From Chitinophagaceae bacterium UBA7600 (GTDB lineage: Bacteria > Bacteroidota > Bacteroidia > Chitinophagales > Chitinophagaceae): a stretch of 64,000 nucleotides of DNA. Both the position numbers and the translations under genes were made by a program. Of the stretch, positions 42,793-52,812 are shown one piece after another (the stretch's first letter is position 1; every line of letters begins with the position of its first letter). The stretch spans positions 1-64,000 of the forward strand of contig DLKC01000083.1 in NCBI GenBank assembly GCA_002478885.1, written 5' to 3'. Under the pieces are notes generated by a model. It was not told where the DNA came from. It made no database searches and saw only the letters and a list, made by a program, of their open reading frames with translations.

Positions 42793-45700
42793 CTATTTTT
42801 TTATGGTCGCTTTCTTTTCGGCAAGCTTTTTCTTTTTTACCTTTTTTCCTTCAAACAATTCTTTAAACTCGTTGTAGTCAAGCGTAAAAATGAAACTCAA
42901 TCCTGTTTCCACTACCTCTCCTTCTATTACGCCTTCGTATTCGTTTTTCCGGTAGGCACGCAGTTTATAGCGGCCATCTTTACTCACTTTGTAATCCACC
43001 GCTACATCACCCGCAATGGTCGATGCGCTTCGGTTAGTGTTGGAGGGTCCTTCAAGTTCGAAGTTGCTCCCGACGTATACCGATAAGCGGTCGTTCAATA
43101 ATCTTTTTGAAACACCAACCGTAAAATCCGTACGATAGGCATCAGTGCCTGAAGCGTAATCCTGTTCAGAATTAAGATCGAAAGTGAGATCGACACCTTT
43201 TATAAGCGAACCTGCAAGCTGGTTTAACTGATCGGTTAATATCCTGCTTGCGCTTTGTCTTGCGATATCTTCAGCTCCACCGCCACCCGACGCACTTACA
43301 AATGGATTTTCCGCAACAAAACGGTTCAGTAAAAGCAAAGCAAAAACCTGCTTATTCAATTCTGATTCATCAGCTCTAACCTGCTGCAGTTTGCTATCCA
43401 CATCCGGCCATCGTGACAACTCATCTTCTGGCAGATTAATATCGAATGTGATAATCGGCTTAAGCAATTCACCCTTCATATGAAGGACAACCTGGAACGG
43501 GAGCTTTTGCTTAAAAGTGTTGATCTCTGTCGTTGAACGCCCGGCGAGCTGAGATTGCACAAGGTCGATCGGCGCAGCCTTGGCAAGGTATACCGCGCTG
43601 ATGTCGATATTGGCTTGCTTCGGATCTCCCGTCCACGTTATTACGCTGCCTTGCTGTATTTCGAATTTTCTTTTAAGCACTGTTAAAGAAACCTGGTAAG
43701 AACCCTGGCGCAATTCATAATTGCCGGTAAGACTTACCTTACCGCTCTTATCAATGCCACCGGTAAGGTCGGCCTGCCCTTTTACGGTTAGCGCATCCCC
43801 GTTTCTTTCATCAATAACAAGAGTAAAAGCTGCTGCAGTATCGGTTTCAATTGTTGCTGCCACATCAATTCCTTTCAATTCGACCCTGTTACTGAGCGTA
43901 TCAATAAAGCTTTTCACCGTTAAGCTGTCAGCCGGTTGATCCTTATCTTCAAAAACGACCACGCCTTTGCGGTCCTGTACTTCCGGATTCTCCGATGGAA
44001 GCACAAGCGTGAAATTGGTTTCCTTATTAACATGGATGTCGGCATTCACTTTTGGAGATTCCATGCTGCCTTCCATTTTGATATTGCTGGTTACATTCAG
44101 CTTTCCGTAGAAAGGCTTGTTGGTGCCTTGCGGTGCGTTAACAAGCACAAAATCCTCCGCGTCGAGGGTAAGCGCAAACCGGTAGTTTTTAAAATCCTCG
44201 GTTAAGACGTCGCCGTTAATAACAGCTTTGTTCGAAGCAGAATCAAGCAACGTAAAATTGTCAAAATGAATTCCCGACCCGTTGACGATAATTTTTTCGT
44301 TTGATAGTTTAAACGCTTCACCTGAAATTGTTGGTACAACAGACGCATCCGCAAAAGTCAATTCGCCATTTACCGAAGGTTTGGCCGTGGTTCCTGCGAT
44401 ACTTATATCGCCTTTTAAAAAGCCCTTTATACTATCAACCTGGCCTGCAGCAAAAGGCTTTACCATGGCAAGGTTTAGCTGCTGCATCGCAAGTTTCAGA
44501 TCAATCCGGCCTTCACCTGTATAATACATCCCATCCAGCTTTACATCGTTGTTGTTTCCCTGCAACGAAACATGTGCTGCAAAAGCATTAGCCTGTTCGT
44601 TGTTTACTTTTACGGCAAGATCACCGAGCGAATCCTTATTGTAGGTAATATTATTTACCTGCAGGTCGGAAGTAAAGACCGGCGCTGTTGCTATATTTTT
44701 TACAACAAAATTTCCGTTGATATTACCATCCAGGTTTAGCGCTGTCTGGTTGGCTATTTTGGTAATTGTTCCAATCTTGAAATCTTTGAAGTCTGCCCTT
44801 ACAGGCGCATTAACCTCATTCGGTGTGCTATTGATACTGAGCGACTGCTCATTGCTGCTGAGTTTAAAATGGTAAACCAAAAGGCCTGAAGAGTCGTACT
44901 GTATATAATTGTCAGCAGTCATACTCCACGGCTCATAATTCAAAATCAATGAATCAGGTCTCATTGTAAATCTTACACCTGCAGGTACCTGCCTGAGCAG
45001 ACCGCCAAAACTGTATTGAGATTGTTTTTTCGAATCCTTTATATCGAGAAAGAAGTTGGCCTGGTTATTTGCGAGTATACCCCGAAGTGCTGTCTGGTGA
45101 AGATTAAAACTGTTGCTTCGGGCATTTTGCAATTCTAGGCCAAAGAGGAAGCCACGGCTGGCGCTGTTGGCGAAAATGTTTATACTATCAGCCTGGAGAT
45201 CGTTGTAAACAACTTTCCTGCTTCGTAAAGAAGCATCCAGTCTTGCGGTAGAACTATTGTATTGTCCATCCAAAACAATGGTATCGCTACCGTTTAGTGC
45301 AGGCACAAACTGGAGCAGCGTACTGTTTGGCTCGGCAACGGCATGAAACTGAAAATGCTGTTCCGCAATATCCCCGACTGTGTCCGCAGAAGCCAAATGA
45401 TAATATTGGCTGATCGTTTTTTCTATCGAAGGCACAAGTTTGGTCAACTGGTATTTTCCTGTGAGGTCTGCACGAAGAGCACCTGCCACGTACAAATGCA
45501 GGCTGTCGGCTAATGCATCGGCCGATGATATTACCACAATTGAATCTGCATGCATACTTCTGCCGGCCGCAGTGAACCGTATGTCGTTCACAAAAATTTT
45601 CCCATTCAAAGAATCAGGGTCGGCAACGGGAATAGTTGCATCTATTCGTGCGTGAAAAGCCACCGTGTCTGCTACCAGGTTAAGCGCGTGAAGGTTAATT

Positions 45701-47796
45701 GTATCAAGCTGCATTTTCACCTGCAGTGCCGGGTATTTATTACGCAGATTTGCTGATGCATCGAGGTCGAAGCGGATATTATTGTCATTCATCCCGCCAT
45801 CCAGTTTCAATAGCCCCTCGTCCAGGTTACCTGCAAGTGTGAGATCTTGATAATTATAGTTCTTAATGACAGCAGAAAGTACCTGAACATTGAAGTCGCC
45901 GTCACCATGTCTTACATCCAGCCCATTGCCATTAGCGTCGATATGCATGCTAACCTTTCCAAATAAACTATCCTGGCCAAGCACATAGCCTGCGTTAAAG
46001 TTTTTCAGGTTAGCTTTTAACCGGTAAGCCTCTTGTGCATTTAATGATGCAATCGCATCAATATTACCACTGGAAGTTTTTAAATGGAGTTGGGTATTAA
46101 AATCTTTCATGCTTCCGTTAAAAAAACCAGTAACGGAAAATGTCTCCGGTAACCTGGTTCGGGCAGGAAGCACTCTTGAGGGAATGAATCGATATATATC
46201 TTTTTTGGTGCCGGCAAGGGAGGTAATATTGATATGGTAGACAGCCCGGGCGGCATCGGGCAGGCCACGTATTGTTCCGGCAAGGTTGACATAAGTGCTC
46301 CCCAACCCACTTAACTCAAAGGCTGGGATTGAAAGGTTTTTCAACTGGCCTTTAATACTACTGTTCAACCTGAGTACAGCCTGCTCATATCCCTTTAAAT
46401 TCGGGGCAAGCATCGGGGCAAAAATCAAAACATCTTTAATCGCAATACTGCAATGGTCAAGGTTTGCTTCGACATATACATCGCCCGGTTGTTTAGTTAA
46501 GGAAGCAAGGGAAGTATACCTCACCAATATGTTGTTCTTAAGCAGTGTTTCATCTGTTTGCAATAAAATGTTTTCCAGGTATGCGGCGGTGTCGGTATAT
46601 AAAAATGTTGCCTGGAATTTTTTCAGGTGTGCGCCACGTTGCTCTCTGAACGACAGGTCATTGATATTACCCTTGTATGTTGAAGGCTTTAATACAAGCC
46701 CGTTTGCCACGAGGTTAAAACTATCGATGAATAAGTGGCTGTAGTCGATGCCGCTTTTTGCAACAGCTATATTATTGTCGTCGTATGCCAGCTGGTTATT
46801 GCGCAATTTCAAATTAGCTATCTCAAATTGCCATGGGCTGGCTGGCGCTTCTTTACCAGGGCTTACACTGTCTGCCCCAGCTCTGACTGATTTACCCAGG
46901 GTAATTTTTGATTGACAGTTGTTTAAAACAAAATCCTTTAACGCAACATGGGTATTTTGCAAATCAATTTGGGAAGGGTGGGTATTCAATTCGCCAATAT
47001 TAACTGCCGCGAACATTGACCCCACATCATCAGTATAATTGACCCGTACTTGCTTTAATAATACACTGCCTATTTTTATCGCTGGATTTACGACGCCCGT
47101 TGTTGCAGGCTGAGCAACGTTGACGATCGGCAGCCGACCGGTCGCCGGGTAAAGATGCACCTCCGAAACCAGGTCTTGTATAACGATATCTTTAATGTCG
47201 AATATTTGTTGATCGGGATCAAAACGCTTTACCTCCGTTTCAAAATTGCCAAGCTTCAAAGATGCGGCGTTACCGGCAGCATCATCACGATACACAGCGT
47301 TGATATTTTTCAAAACAACTTTACCAATATTAAACTTCATCCTGGCCGAGCTGTCTTGCGGGCTTGGTTGCGATGGCGGCTCAGTTGCAAATGCCTTTAC
47401 GATATAATCATAATTGAAGACCGTATCAGTATTCAATCTATGGACGTTTAAACTGATCCCATTTAACGAAAGGTATTGCACGTTCACCTCATTGCTCAAT
47501 AATTTAAATAAGGCAATATCAACTCTAAGCTCCTTTCCATAAAGCAGCGTATCTTTTTGCTGATCTTCAAAAAAAACGTTTTCAAGTACAATGCGCTTGG
47601 GAAAAGCGATGGAAAGTTTTTCAATTTCAACTTTGGTCTTTATTTTATTTTCGAGGTAAACAACAATCTTTTCACGTGCATAATCCTGCACCGCCGGAAT
47701 TTGGATAAGTATGTATACCAGCAGAAGTAAAAGAATAATACATCCGAGTATCCATGCAAGTATTTTTAGAAACTTCCTGGCTATTTTTTTCAACAC
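42793..47796 (-). CDS. tamB: TamB-like translocation and assembly module protein
   Basis: A 1,667-aa inner-membrane-anchored periplasmic protein. One N-terminal helix (~9-30), then a very long run of beta strands forming the hydrophobic groove, and the conserved TamB (DUF490) domain from ~1,200 to ~1,640 (LTGNYELRQGSYQVSL, ADESELNKQVFALLLLNRFV, SEQDYASGTD). The tail is Lys-rich. Bacterial TamB proteins bridge the membranes for phospholipid transport with a TamA partner, here TamL. Length is at the long end but normal for Bacteroidota. Confidence 0.93.
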   Translation of the reverse strand: MLKKIARKFLKILAWILGCIILLLLLVYILIQIPAVQDYAREKIVVYLENKIKTKVEIEKLSIAFPKRIVLENVFFEDQQKDTLLYGKELRVDIALFKLLSNEVNVQYLSLNGISLNVHRLNTDTVFNYDYIVKAFATEPPSQPSPQDSSARMKFNIGKVVLKNINAVYRDDAAGNAASLKLGNFETEVKRFDPDQQIFDIKDIVIQDLVSEVHLYPATGRLPIVNVAQPATTGVVNPAIKIGSVLLKQVRVNYTDDVGSMFAAVNIGELNTHPSQIDLQNTHVALKDFVLNNCQSKITLGKSVRAGADSVSPGKEAPASPWQFEIANLKLRNNQLAYDDNNIAVAKSGIDYSHLFIDSFNLVANGLVLKPSTYKGNINDLSFREQRGAHLKKFQATFLYTDTAAYLENILLQTDETLLKNNILVRYTSLASLTKQPGDVYVEANLDHCSIAIKDVLIFAPMLAPNLKGYEQAVLRLNSSIKGQLKNLSIPAFELSGLGSTYVNLAGTIRGLPDAARAVYHINITSLAGTKKDIYRFIPSRVLPARTRLPETFSVTGFFNGSMKDFNTQLHLKTSSGNIDAIASLNAQEAYRLKANLKNFNAGYVLGQDSLFGKVSMHIDANGNGLDVRHGDGDFNVQVLSAVIKNYNYQDLTLAGNLDEGLLKLDGGMNDNNIRFDLDASANLRNKYPALQVKMQLDTINLHALNLVADTVAFHARIDATIPVADPDSLNGKIFVNDIRFTAAGRSMHADSIVVISSADALADSLHLYVAGALRADLTGKYQLTKLVPSIEKTISQYYHLASADTVGDIAEQHFQFHAVAEPNSTLLQFVPALNGSDTIVLDGQYNSSTARLDASLRSRKVVYNDLQADSINIFANSASRGFLFGLELQNARSNSFNLHQTALRGILANNQANFFLDIKDSKKQSQYSFGGLLRQVPAGVRFTMRPDSLILNYEPWSMTADNYIQYDSSGLLVYHFKLSSNEQSLSINSTPNEVNAPVRADFKDFKIGTITKIANQTALNLDGNINGNFVVKNIATAPVFTSDLQVNNITYNKDSLGDLAVKVNNEQANAFAAHVSLQGNNNDVKLDGMYYTGEGRIDLKLAMQQLNLAMVKPFAAGQVDSIKGFLKGDISIAGTTAKPSVNGELTFADASVVPTISGEAFKLSNEKIIVNGSGIHFDNFTLLDSASNKAVINGDVLTEDFKNYRFALTLDAEDFVLVNAPQGTNKPFYGKLNVTSNIKMEGSMESPKVNADIHVNKETNFTLVLPSENPEVQDRKGVVVFEDKDQPADSLTVKSFIDTLSNRVELKGIDVAATIETDTAAAFTLVIDERNGDALTVKGQADLTGGIDKSGKVSLTGNYELRQGSYQVSLTVLKRKFEIQQGSVITWTGDPKQANIDISAVYLAKAAPIDLVQSQLAGRSTTEINTFKQKLPFQVVLHMKGELLKPIITFDINLPEDELSRWPDVDSKLQQVRADESELNKQVFALLLLNRFVAENPFVSASGGGGAEDIARQSASRILTDQLNQLAGSLIKGVDLTFDLNSEQDYASGTDAYRTDFTVGVSKRLLNDRLSVYVGSNFELEGPSNTNRSASTIAGDVAVDYKVSKDGRYKLRAYRKNEYEGVIEGEVVETGLSFIFTLDYNEFKELFEGKKVKKKKLAEKKATIKK

Positions 47797-47958
47797 TTAT
47801 TTTTCTTAGTATTTGCAAATGATATACCAGAGCAACCCGCTTAAAGCATCGATTAACATTGTCAATAGCTGCCGGTAGCAGAAAGCATCTTACAGGATTT
47901 TCTTAATGAGACGGTGCGATGGATTCTCTGTAAGGCTGCTGCGCAATGACATAAAAGT

Positions 47959-48007
47959 TAACGTGTGCGACGCAACAGGCGATGCCATGAAATAGCACAG
48001 CTGGGTA
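47959..48007 (-). repeat. Dispersed intergenic repeat, single copy n
   Basis: Core with ACGTGTGCGACGCAA ending at 47975, then GATGCCATGAAATAGCAC and outer AGCTGGGTA. It lies upstream of tamB, beyond the stop of the next minus-strand gene. Confidence 0.8.
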
Positions 48008-48030
48008 CAACCATTAACAGCCTGCGCGGT

Positions 48031-48366
48031 TTATTTTCTCTTTTTAAACAACAGCGTCAACCCATATAGCCCGGCATAAATTCCGAGCTTGCGGATAACC
48101 CCGGGCTTTTTTTCTGAGGCAGCTTCTTTACGTGGAAGGAAAAAACCAATGGCGTTTTTTATAAGCCCCACTGAGGTTATCGCCTTGTTCCGGAGAAAAA
48201 GAAAATTAGTAACGGAACTACCGAGCTTCCTCAATGTTTCTTTTGGCAACTGCGTGAATTTCTCTTCCAGTCGCAATCGGCTCTCCGTTGCGCGAAATCT
48301 TACCAACTGTATTTCCTTGTGGAGATCTTCAAGGTTATTAATATAAGAGTAGTCTTTATGATTCAT
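48031..48366 (-). CDS. Small unknown protein, cotranscribed with a holin-like membrane protein
   Basis: A 111-aa protein: a coiled N-terminal part (NNLEDLHKEIQLVRFRATESR) and a weakly hydrophobic end (YAGLYGLTLLFKKRK). Its ATG at 48366 overlaps the end of the upstream gene by 11 bp. Not recognised; the pair resembles YqjE/YqjD-type envelope operons in layout. Confidence 0.65.
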   Translation of the reverse strand: MNHKDYSYINNLEDLHKEIQLVRFRATESRLRLEEKFTQLPKETLRKLGSSVTNFLFLRNKAITSVGLIKNAIGFFLPRKEAASEKKPGVIRKLGIYAGLYGLTLLFKKRK

Positions 48367-48727
48367 GACGGGTGTTTTCTTTCTTTGCCTCAAAAAAGAT
48401 GTTTATAACAGTATTAACGATAAATTGATCAACCAGTTTCTTACGGAAAACGATCATAAGCGTCAGCAGCAGGATATAGAATGCTGCGATAATACCAAAG
48501 CCGAGATAGGTACTGCCTGTAAGGTCTGTGAAATAATAACCCCCAAGGATACTTAAAAAGAAAAGTATAAAAAAGCAGAACAGGATGACTAACAGGCCCG
48601 CCGCAACAACGGCAACCAGCTTTGATATTTTTTCTACTGCCTGCAATTTCAAAAGCAATAAATTATTTTGAATGAACTCATCAATATCTTTCCTGGCTTC
48701 TTTGAAAAAATTCTCTGGTGCTTTCAT
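48356..48727 (-). CDS. Phage holin family / YqjE-like membrane protein
   Basis: A 123-aa protein with two transmembrane helices (~35-62 and ~73-95) after a helical N-terminal part, as in the DUF1469/YqjE superfamily. These are stress-linked membrane proteins, not phage lysis proteins in this setting. It is translationally coupled to the next gene. Confidence 0.8.
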   Translation of the reverse strand: MKAPENFFKEARKDIDEFIQNNLLLLKLQAVEKISKLVAVVAAGLLVILFCFFILFFLSILGGYYFTDLTGSTYLGFGIIAAFYILLLTLMIVFRKKLVDQFIVNTVINIFFEAKKENTRHES

Positions 48728-48867
48728 AAGATTTGTTATGTTTTGTTACGGTAATCAACGAGCAAACACTTTGCCACGCTCGGCGATCACTATTTTAAAA
48801 ATGCAGACACCATAACTGTGGCAGGATTTTAGAAACAGCTATGGCATTAAACATTAAAATATAATTT

Positions 48868-49125
48868 ATGGAATGGCAAAGCTTTTTAAAAGGTATGCTT
48901 GCAGGAGCAGTCGTCGGAATATTATTTGCGCCGGATAGTGGCAAGGCTACAAGAAAAAAAATAGCCCGCAAAACCAGCGACCTGAAAGATTCACTGGAAG
49001 AGACATACGACCAGTTCGTTGATGAAATATCGCAACAGGTAGGCAAAGTTGCTGACAAGGCAAAAGATCTTATCGACAAAGGAAGGAGTTCAGTTGAGGA
49101 CATTACTGATGCGGCTTCGTCTTAA
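48868..49125 (+). CDS. YtxH-domain general stress protein
   Basis: An 85-aa protein: a short N-terminal membrane helix (FLKGMLAGAVVGILFAP, ~6-22), the YtxH signature PDSGKATRKKI, and a long amphipathic helix with YDQFVDEISQQVGKVADKAKDLI. Typical of small stress-induced membrane-associated proteins. Divergent from the YqjE-like pair. Confidence 0.85.
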   Translation: MEWQSFLKGMLAGAVVGILFAPDSGKATRKKIARKTSDLKDSLEETYDQFVDEISQQVGKVADKAKDLIDKGRSSVEDITDAASS

Positions 49126-49181
49126 AATGACCCGGGCTTTGTGTTATTGTAAAACAGCAACTGTTGCTGTTGCTGTAAAAT

Positions 49182-49233
49182 GCCCGGCAGTTACCGTCAG
49201 GAAAATAATTGTCTTGATGCTTAACTGCCGGGC
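49182..49233. terminator. Bidirectional hairpin between convergent genes
   Basis: Perfect 12-bp arms GCCCGGCAGTTA and TAACTGCCGGGC (49182-49193, 49222-49233) with a 28-nt loop. The right arm contains the last codons and stop of the BrkB-like gene. TTAACTGCCGGGCT is also the outer end of repeat e at 20865-20875, which may show shared origin or chance. Confidence 0.55.
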
Positions 49234-50192
49234 TTTAATGTCGACGAGTGTTGCTGCGGTAACACCGACACTTTTTTTTCTTCCGGTTGTTCTATATAAA
49301 CAGCATATGCAGAAGGCTCGATCCTGTTACCCATGGCCTCGCTGTATACTTGTGTAAATTCTGCGCCAATGTAGAGGATCGCGGATGCATAATATACCCA
49401 AAGTAAAATGATGACGATTGAGCCTGCCGCGCCGTAAGCAGAGCCAGGTGCCACTTTTTCAAGATAAAACCCTATCAAAAACTGCCCGGCTATAAAAAAA
49501 ATCGCTGTAAATAATGCACCAGCTCTTACATTTTTCCACCTGATTTTTGCATCGGGTAACACTTTAAAAATAATTCCAAAAACAAAAGCCGTTGTCACCA
49601 GCGAAATGATGAAATTAATTACCGCAACCAGCAGCACAGTGATATGAGAGAAATAACCAGCGAGGCGCTCGCTGAGTACCTGTATCGCACCATTCACGAT
49701 CAGTGAGACAATAAGAACAAATCCCAGCGATACGATCAGCGACATCGAGAGCAGGCGATTCTTGAGGAAGTTCAACCACCCGCGTTTAGGTTTCGCCTTC
49801 ACCCGCCATATGATATTCACAGAATCCTGTATTTCTGCAAACAGGCTTGTCGCACCGATGATAAGCGCAACGATGCTTGTGATAAGTGCGAAATTTGTTT
49901 TGCCCGAGAACTGGATATTCCTGATAATTTCCTGCAGCTGCTTAGCCGCACCTGCTCCCAACAGTCCATTCAATTGCGAAAATATTTTGCCTTCTACTGC
50001 GTCCTGGCCAAAAAAAACACTGGCTAGCGACATCACCAGCAAAAGCATAGGCCCCATTGCAAAGATGGTGGTGTAGGAAAGAGACGCACTCAATTTCATT
50101 CCCTTGTCAGCAAAGAATCCACTAAATGTTGCTTTAATTATCTTCAACGCCTTTTTGGCCTTCGATTCGGCACCTTTTTTTTCACGATTCAT
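49221..50192 (-). CDS. YihY/BrkB family inner-membrane protein
   Basis: A 323-aa protein with six predicted membrane helices. Signatures: KLSASLSYTTIFAMGPMLLL (~32-51), LFAEIQDSVNIIWRVK (~117-132), KVLPDAKIRWKNVRAGALFTA and GAAGSIVIILLWVYYASAILYIGAEFTQVY. The family was once called ribonuclease BN, wrongly; the role is unknown. Starts 36 bp downstream of the Cys-rich gene. Confidence 0.92.
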   Translation of the reverse strand: MNREKKGAESKAKKALKIIKATFSGFFADKGMKLSASLSYTTIFAMGPMLLLVMSLASVFFGQDAVEGKIFSQLNGLLGAGAAKQLQEIIRNIQFSGKTNFALITSIVALIIGATSLFAEIQDSVNIIWRVKAKPKRGWLNFLKNRLLSMSLIVSLGFVLIVSLIVNGAIQVLSERLAGYFSHITVLLVAVINFIISLVTTAFVFGIIFKVLPDAKIRWKNVRAGALFTAIFFIAGQFLIGFYLEKVAPGSAYGAAGSIVIILLWVYYASAILYIGAEFTQVYSEAMGNRIEPSAYAVYIEQPEEKKVSVLPQQHSSTLKPGS

Positions 50193-50228
50193 TCTTGCTC
50201 CTTTTTTATCTTCCTCAATTATTTTTTG

Positions 50229-50552
50229 TTACATCTGGCGGCACATCTTTGCACAGGACAAACAAACAGTGGCGCATTCCCTGCAATGATCGGTATCGTG
50301 TTTCGCACACTCGTTTGCACATGCCTCGCATATATCAGCACATAGCCGGCAGGCAAACACCATTTTGTTGCTGCCAAGACTCATTAACTGGGCAGCGGCA
50401 ATACAAATTGCAGCGCACTCCAGGTCGAGCTGTACACACTTCGTCATCATCGGCAGGTTATCTTCTTGTAAGCAGGAAGCAGCGCAATGGTTGCAGACTG
50501 CAACGCATTGTAAACAAGCATCAATACATGCTTTATAATCGTTGTAATTCAT
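50229..50552 (-). CDS. Four-helix-bundle copper-binding protein (DUF326, Csp-like)
   Basis: A 107-aa protein with 18 or so Cys residues in CxxxC and CxxC patterns along four helices (ACIDACLQCVAVCNHCAASC, CVQLDLECAAIC, CRLCADICEACANEC, CRECATVCLSCAKMC). This matches copper-storage proteins that hold Cu(I) in the bundle core. No signal peptide, so cytoplasmic. No copper regulator or pump is nearby. Confidence 0.88.
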   Translation of the reverse strand: MNYNDYKACIDACLQCVAVCNHCAASCLQEDNLPMMTKCVQLDLECAAICIAAAQLMSLGSNKMVFACRLCADICEACANECAKHDTDHCRECATVCLSCAKMCRQM

Positions 50553-50648
50553 AAAAATATTTTATTGTTAAAAATGTTGTGTAGGGATCATTGCTCTCAT
50601 AGTAGATCCGATTGTAGATTTTTCTCTACAGGCATAAACCGTTAGATT

Positions 50649-50987
50649 TTAGCTATTAAACCATATTTCAAGGTCACTGACGGAGATAGGTTTTTCGATT
50701 ATGCGAAAAGTTGCCGCGGACGTTTTGGGGACACGATAGGCGCTGACAAGATTTAGCTGGCACTCGGGGTAATTTTGCAGAATAAACTCGGTCTGTCCCC
50801 AACCATTGCCATCAGGTAAACTATTGTCCAAAAAAATATAATCAGGGTTAAAGTCCAGAAGAGCCTTCATCCCATCTGCTATATTATAAGCCACACAAAC
50901 CTCGCACTTCTTCTTTTCAAAGAATAATTTAAGAAGCAATCCAAAATCTTCTTCATCATCAATAATCAAGACTTTTTTCGGATCCAT
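50649..50987 (-). CDS. Single-domain response regulator (receiver)
   Basis: A 112-aa receiver from ATG 50987: IDDEED pocket, phosphoacceptor Asp54 (IFLDNSL), Ser in VSAY and Lys in EKPI. The loop between strand 4 and helix 4 is shorter than usual. No neighbouring kinase. Its style (FLDNxL) is that of the receiver at 29109. Confidence 0.85.
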   Translation of the reverse strand: MDPKKVLIIDDEEDFGLLLKLFFEKKKCEVCVAYNIADGMKALLDFNPDYIFLDNSLPDGNGWGQTEFILQNYPECQLNLVSAYRVPKTSAATFRIIEKPISVSDLEIWFNS

Positions 50988-51160
50988 ATCAATAAGCAAG
51001 AAAGAATTGTACCAATCGAGCAACCTGGAATTTCCCTGTCAAATATGTTCCCGCAAGGCCAGCCGCCATAGAAACTGCACTTCAAAAAAAATTTCATACT
51101 TCTTGGTTAAGTTCTTGCATACTAAACCCGGTATATATTCTGTAACCAAATATTTATTGT

Positions 51161-51718
51161 ATGACGAACAATATCGTAACAGCAGTGCAGGAGCAACTTG
51201 GCCTTGATGCATTTGACAAAATCGATCCTAACCAGGAAAGTCAGCGTTTTAGCAGCGAACACGATTCAAAACATTTTGTACAGGCTGCGGTTACCGCAGT
51301 TTTAGCGGGGTTATACAAACATGCCGGAACAAAGGATGCAACGGAGGAATTGTTCTCACTAAAAAATCCTCAACAGGTTTTACGGCGCATTTTTGATACC
51401 AATGAAGAACACATTATTGAATCGGTAAGCAATTATGGGAACAAGCCTTATGATCAAACGAGGTTGTTTATGGAACGAATTGCAGAGGAAGCCTTAAACG
51501 TAACAACGGAAGCCACTGCGCCCGACGCTACCCCGGAAAAACGCATGCTGTATATTGCAGGGCAGCGTCACAACATACTGGTATATCTTCCGCCCGATTT
51601 GCAGCTGGGCACACTCATCAATGATAATGCACTTGACGACAGGACAAATAAAATGGAAGGGCCTGTGTCTAACCTCATGCATTTCTTTGAACAACTGTTT
51701 TCAGAAAAAGAAAAATAA
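51161..51718 (+). CDS. Unknown cytoplasmic protein
   Basis: A 185-aa largely helical protein (MTNNIVTAVQEQLGLDAFDKI ... HFVQAAVTAVLAGLYKHAG ... MHFFEQLFSEKEK). The N-terminal helices resemble DUF937-type proteins only loosely. No signal peptide. No partner evident; topoisomerase IB is convergent 11 bp away. Confidence 0.7.
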   Translation: MTNNIVTAVQEQLGLDAFDKIDPNQESQRFSSEHDSKHFVQAAVTAVLAGLYKHAGTKDATEELFSLKNPQQVLRRIFDTNEEHIIESVSNYGNKPYDQTRLFMERIAEEALNVTTEATAPDATPEKRMLYIAGQRHNILVYLPPDLQLGTLINDNALDDRTNKMEGPVSNLMHFFEQLFSEKEK

Positions 51719-51729
51719 TAAACCTGCGG

Positions 51730-52812
51730 TCATGCAGCTTTTAAAATCTTAAGGAGTACAATTTCCTCATTGGTTAACCCGGGGACATTGTGCTCCTTTA
51801 AAGGTTTATTCAGTTCTTCCAAATATTTTGCGAGTTGCTTTTCTTCGTAGAGTTTTATAATGCCGGGATGCACGTAATATTTTTTGCAAACAGTTCTCGT
51901 ATTACCTAACCTGGCGCTCACCACGTCCAGTGCACTCACAATATTTTTTTTATACTCAGCTTCAGTCAATGCTTCGCCGATAGCACGAAAAGCCTGCAGC
52001 GCATGCAGGGAGCCTGCCCAGGTGCGAAAATCCTTGGCACTAAAATCCATACCAGTCGCGGCTTTGATGTAATTGTTGACCATCGCTGAATCGATGGATT
52101 TTCTGTTGCCGGCGCTATCGTAATACTGAAACAATTCTCTGCCGGGAATATCGCGGCATTCTTTTACAATTCGGGCAAGCCGTTTATTTTTTAAACTGAT
52201 CTTGTGCTCCACTCCCTTTTTTCCTTTAAAACAAAACATTAGCTCATCGCCTTTTATGGAAGCATGCTGATCTTTCATGGTAGTTAAACCGTAGGAGCCA
52301 TATATCTTTTCATAATCGTAATTTCCGACGCGTATATAAGTTCGCTCCATTAAACTGATAACTGTTGCCAGCACTTTTTCCTGCGTGAGTTCCTTCACTG
52401 CAATATCTGCTTCAACCTTTGCACGCAGTTTGGGCAATGCATTGCCAAATTCATATAAGTGATGAAACTTGGTCTCGTTCCTGAGCATATTCCACAACGC
52501 ATGATAACGGTATTGCTTGCGGTTACGCATGTCAAAACCGGTGGCCTGGATATGCCCGTTCTCCATTGCACAAATCCACACGTTTGTCCACGATGGCGGA
52601 ATCGCAAGTTTCCTTATCCGCTCAATTTCTTTTTGCACTTTTAAAGGCTTGTTATCAAAAACGTAAACAAAATTTTTGCCCCGTTTTATTCTTGCGATGC
52701 CCGCATGTTTATCATTTACATAAACAAGATTCACAAGAGAAGCTGCTTTTTCATAATTCTTATTGACCTTGAGAAACTGTTTGTGCGATATGGCCGGTAA
52801 ATCTTCATTCAT
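51730..52812 (-). CDS. DNA topoisomerase IB (poxvirus-like)
   Basis: A 360-aa enzyme that relaxes supercoils through a 3'-phosphotyrosyl nick. N-terminal domain with GIARIKRGKNFVYVF and IPPSWTNVWIC; catalytic part with Arg in YIRVGNYDYEK (~165), KGKKGVEHKI, KDFRTWAGSLHALQAF (His/Arg) and the active Tyr in VCKKYYVHPGI (~322). ATG 52812 is chosen over a TTG at 52824. It is common in soil Bacteroidota that also carry Ku/LigD. Confidence 0.93.
   Translation of the reverse strand: MNEDLPAISHKQFLKVNKNYEKAASLVNLVYVNDKHAGIARIKRGKNFVYVFDNKPLKVQKEIERIRKLAIPPSWTNVWICAMENGHIQATGFDMRNRKQYRYHALWNMLRNETKFHHLYEFGNALPKLRAKVEADIAVKELTQEKVLATVISLMERTYIRVGNYDYEKIYGSYGLTTMKDQHASIKGDELMFCFKGKKGVEHKISLKNKRLARIVKECRDIPGRELFQYYDSAGNRKSIDSAMVNNYIKAATGMDFSAKDFRTWAGSLHALQAFRAIGEALTEAEYKKNIVSALDVVSARLGNTRTVCKKYYVHPGIIKLYEEKQLAKYLEELNKPLKEHNVPGLTNEEIVLLKILKAA

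Noticed and set aside
48356..48727. Prophage holin
   Set aside because: No phage genes are nearby; the YqjE-like superfamily match and coupling to a small envelope protein explain it better.
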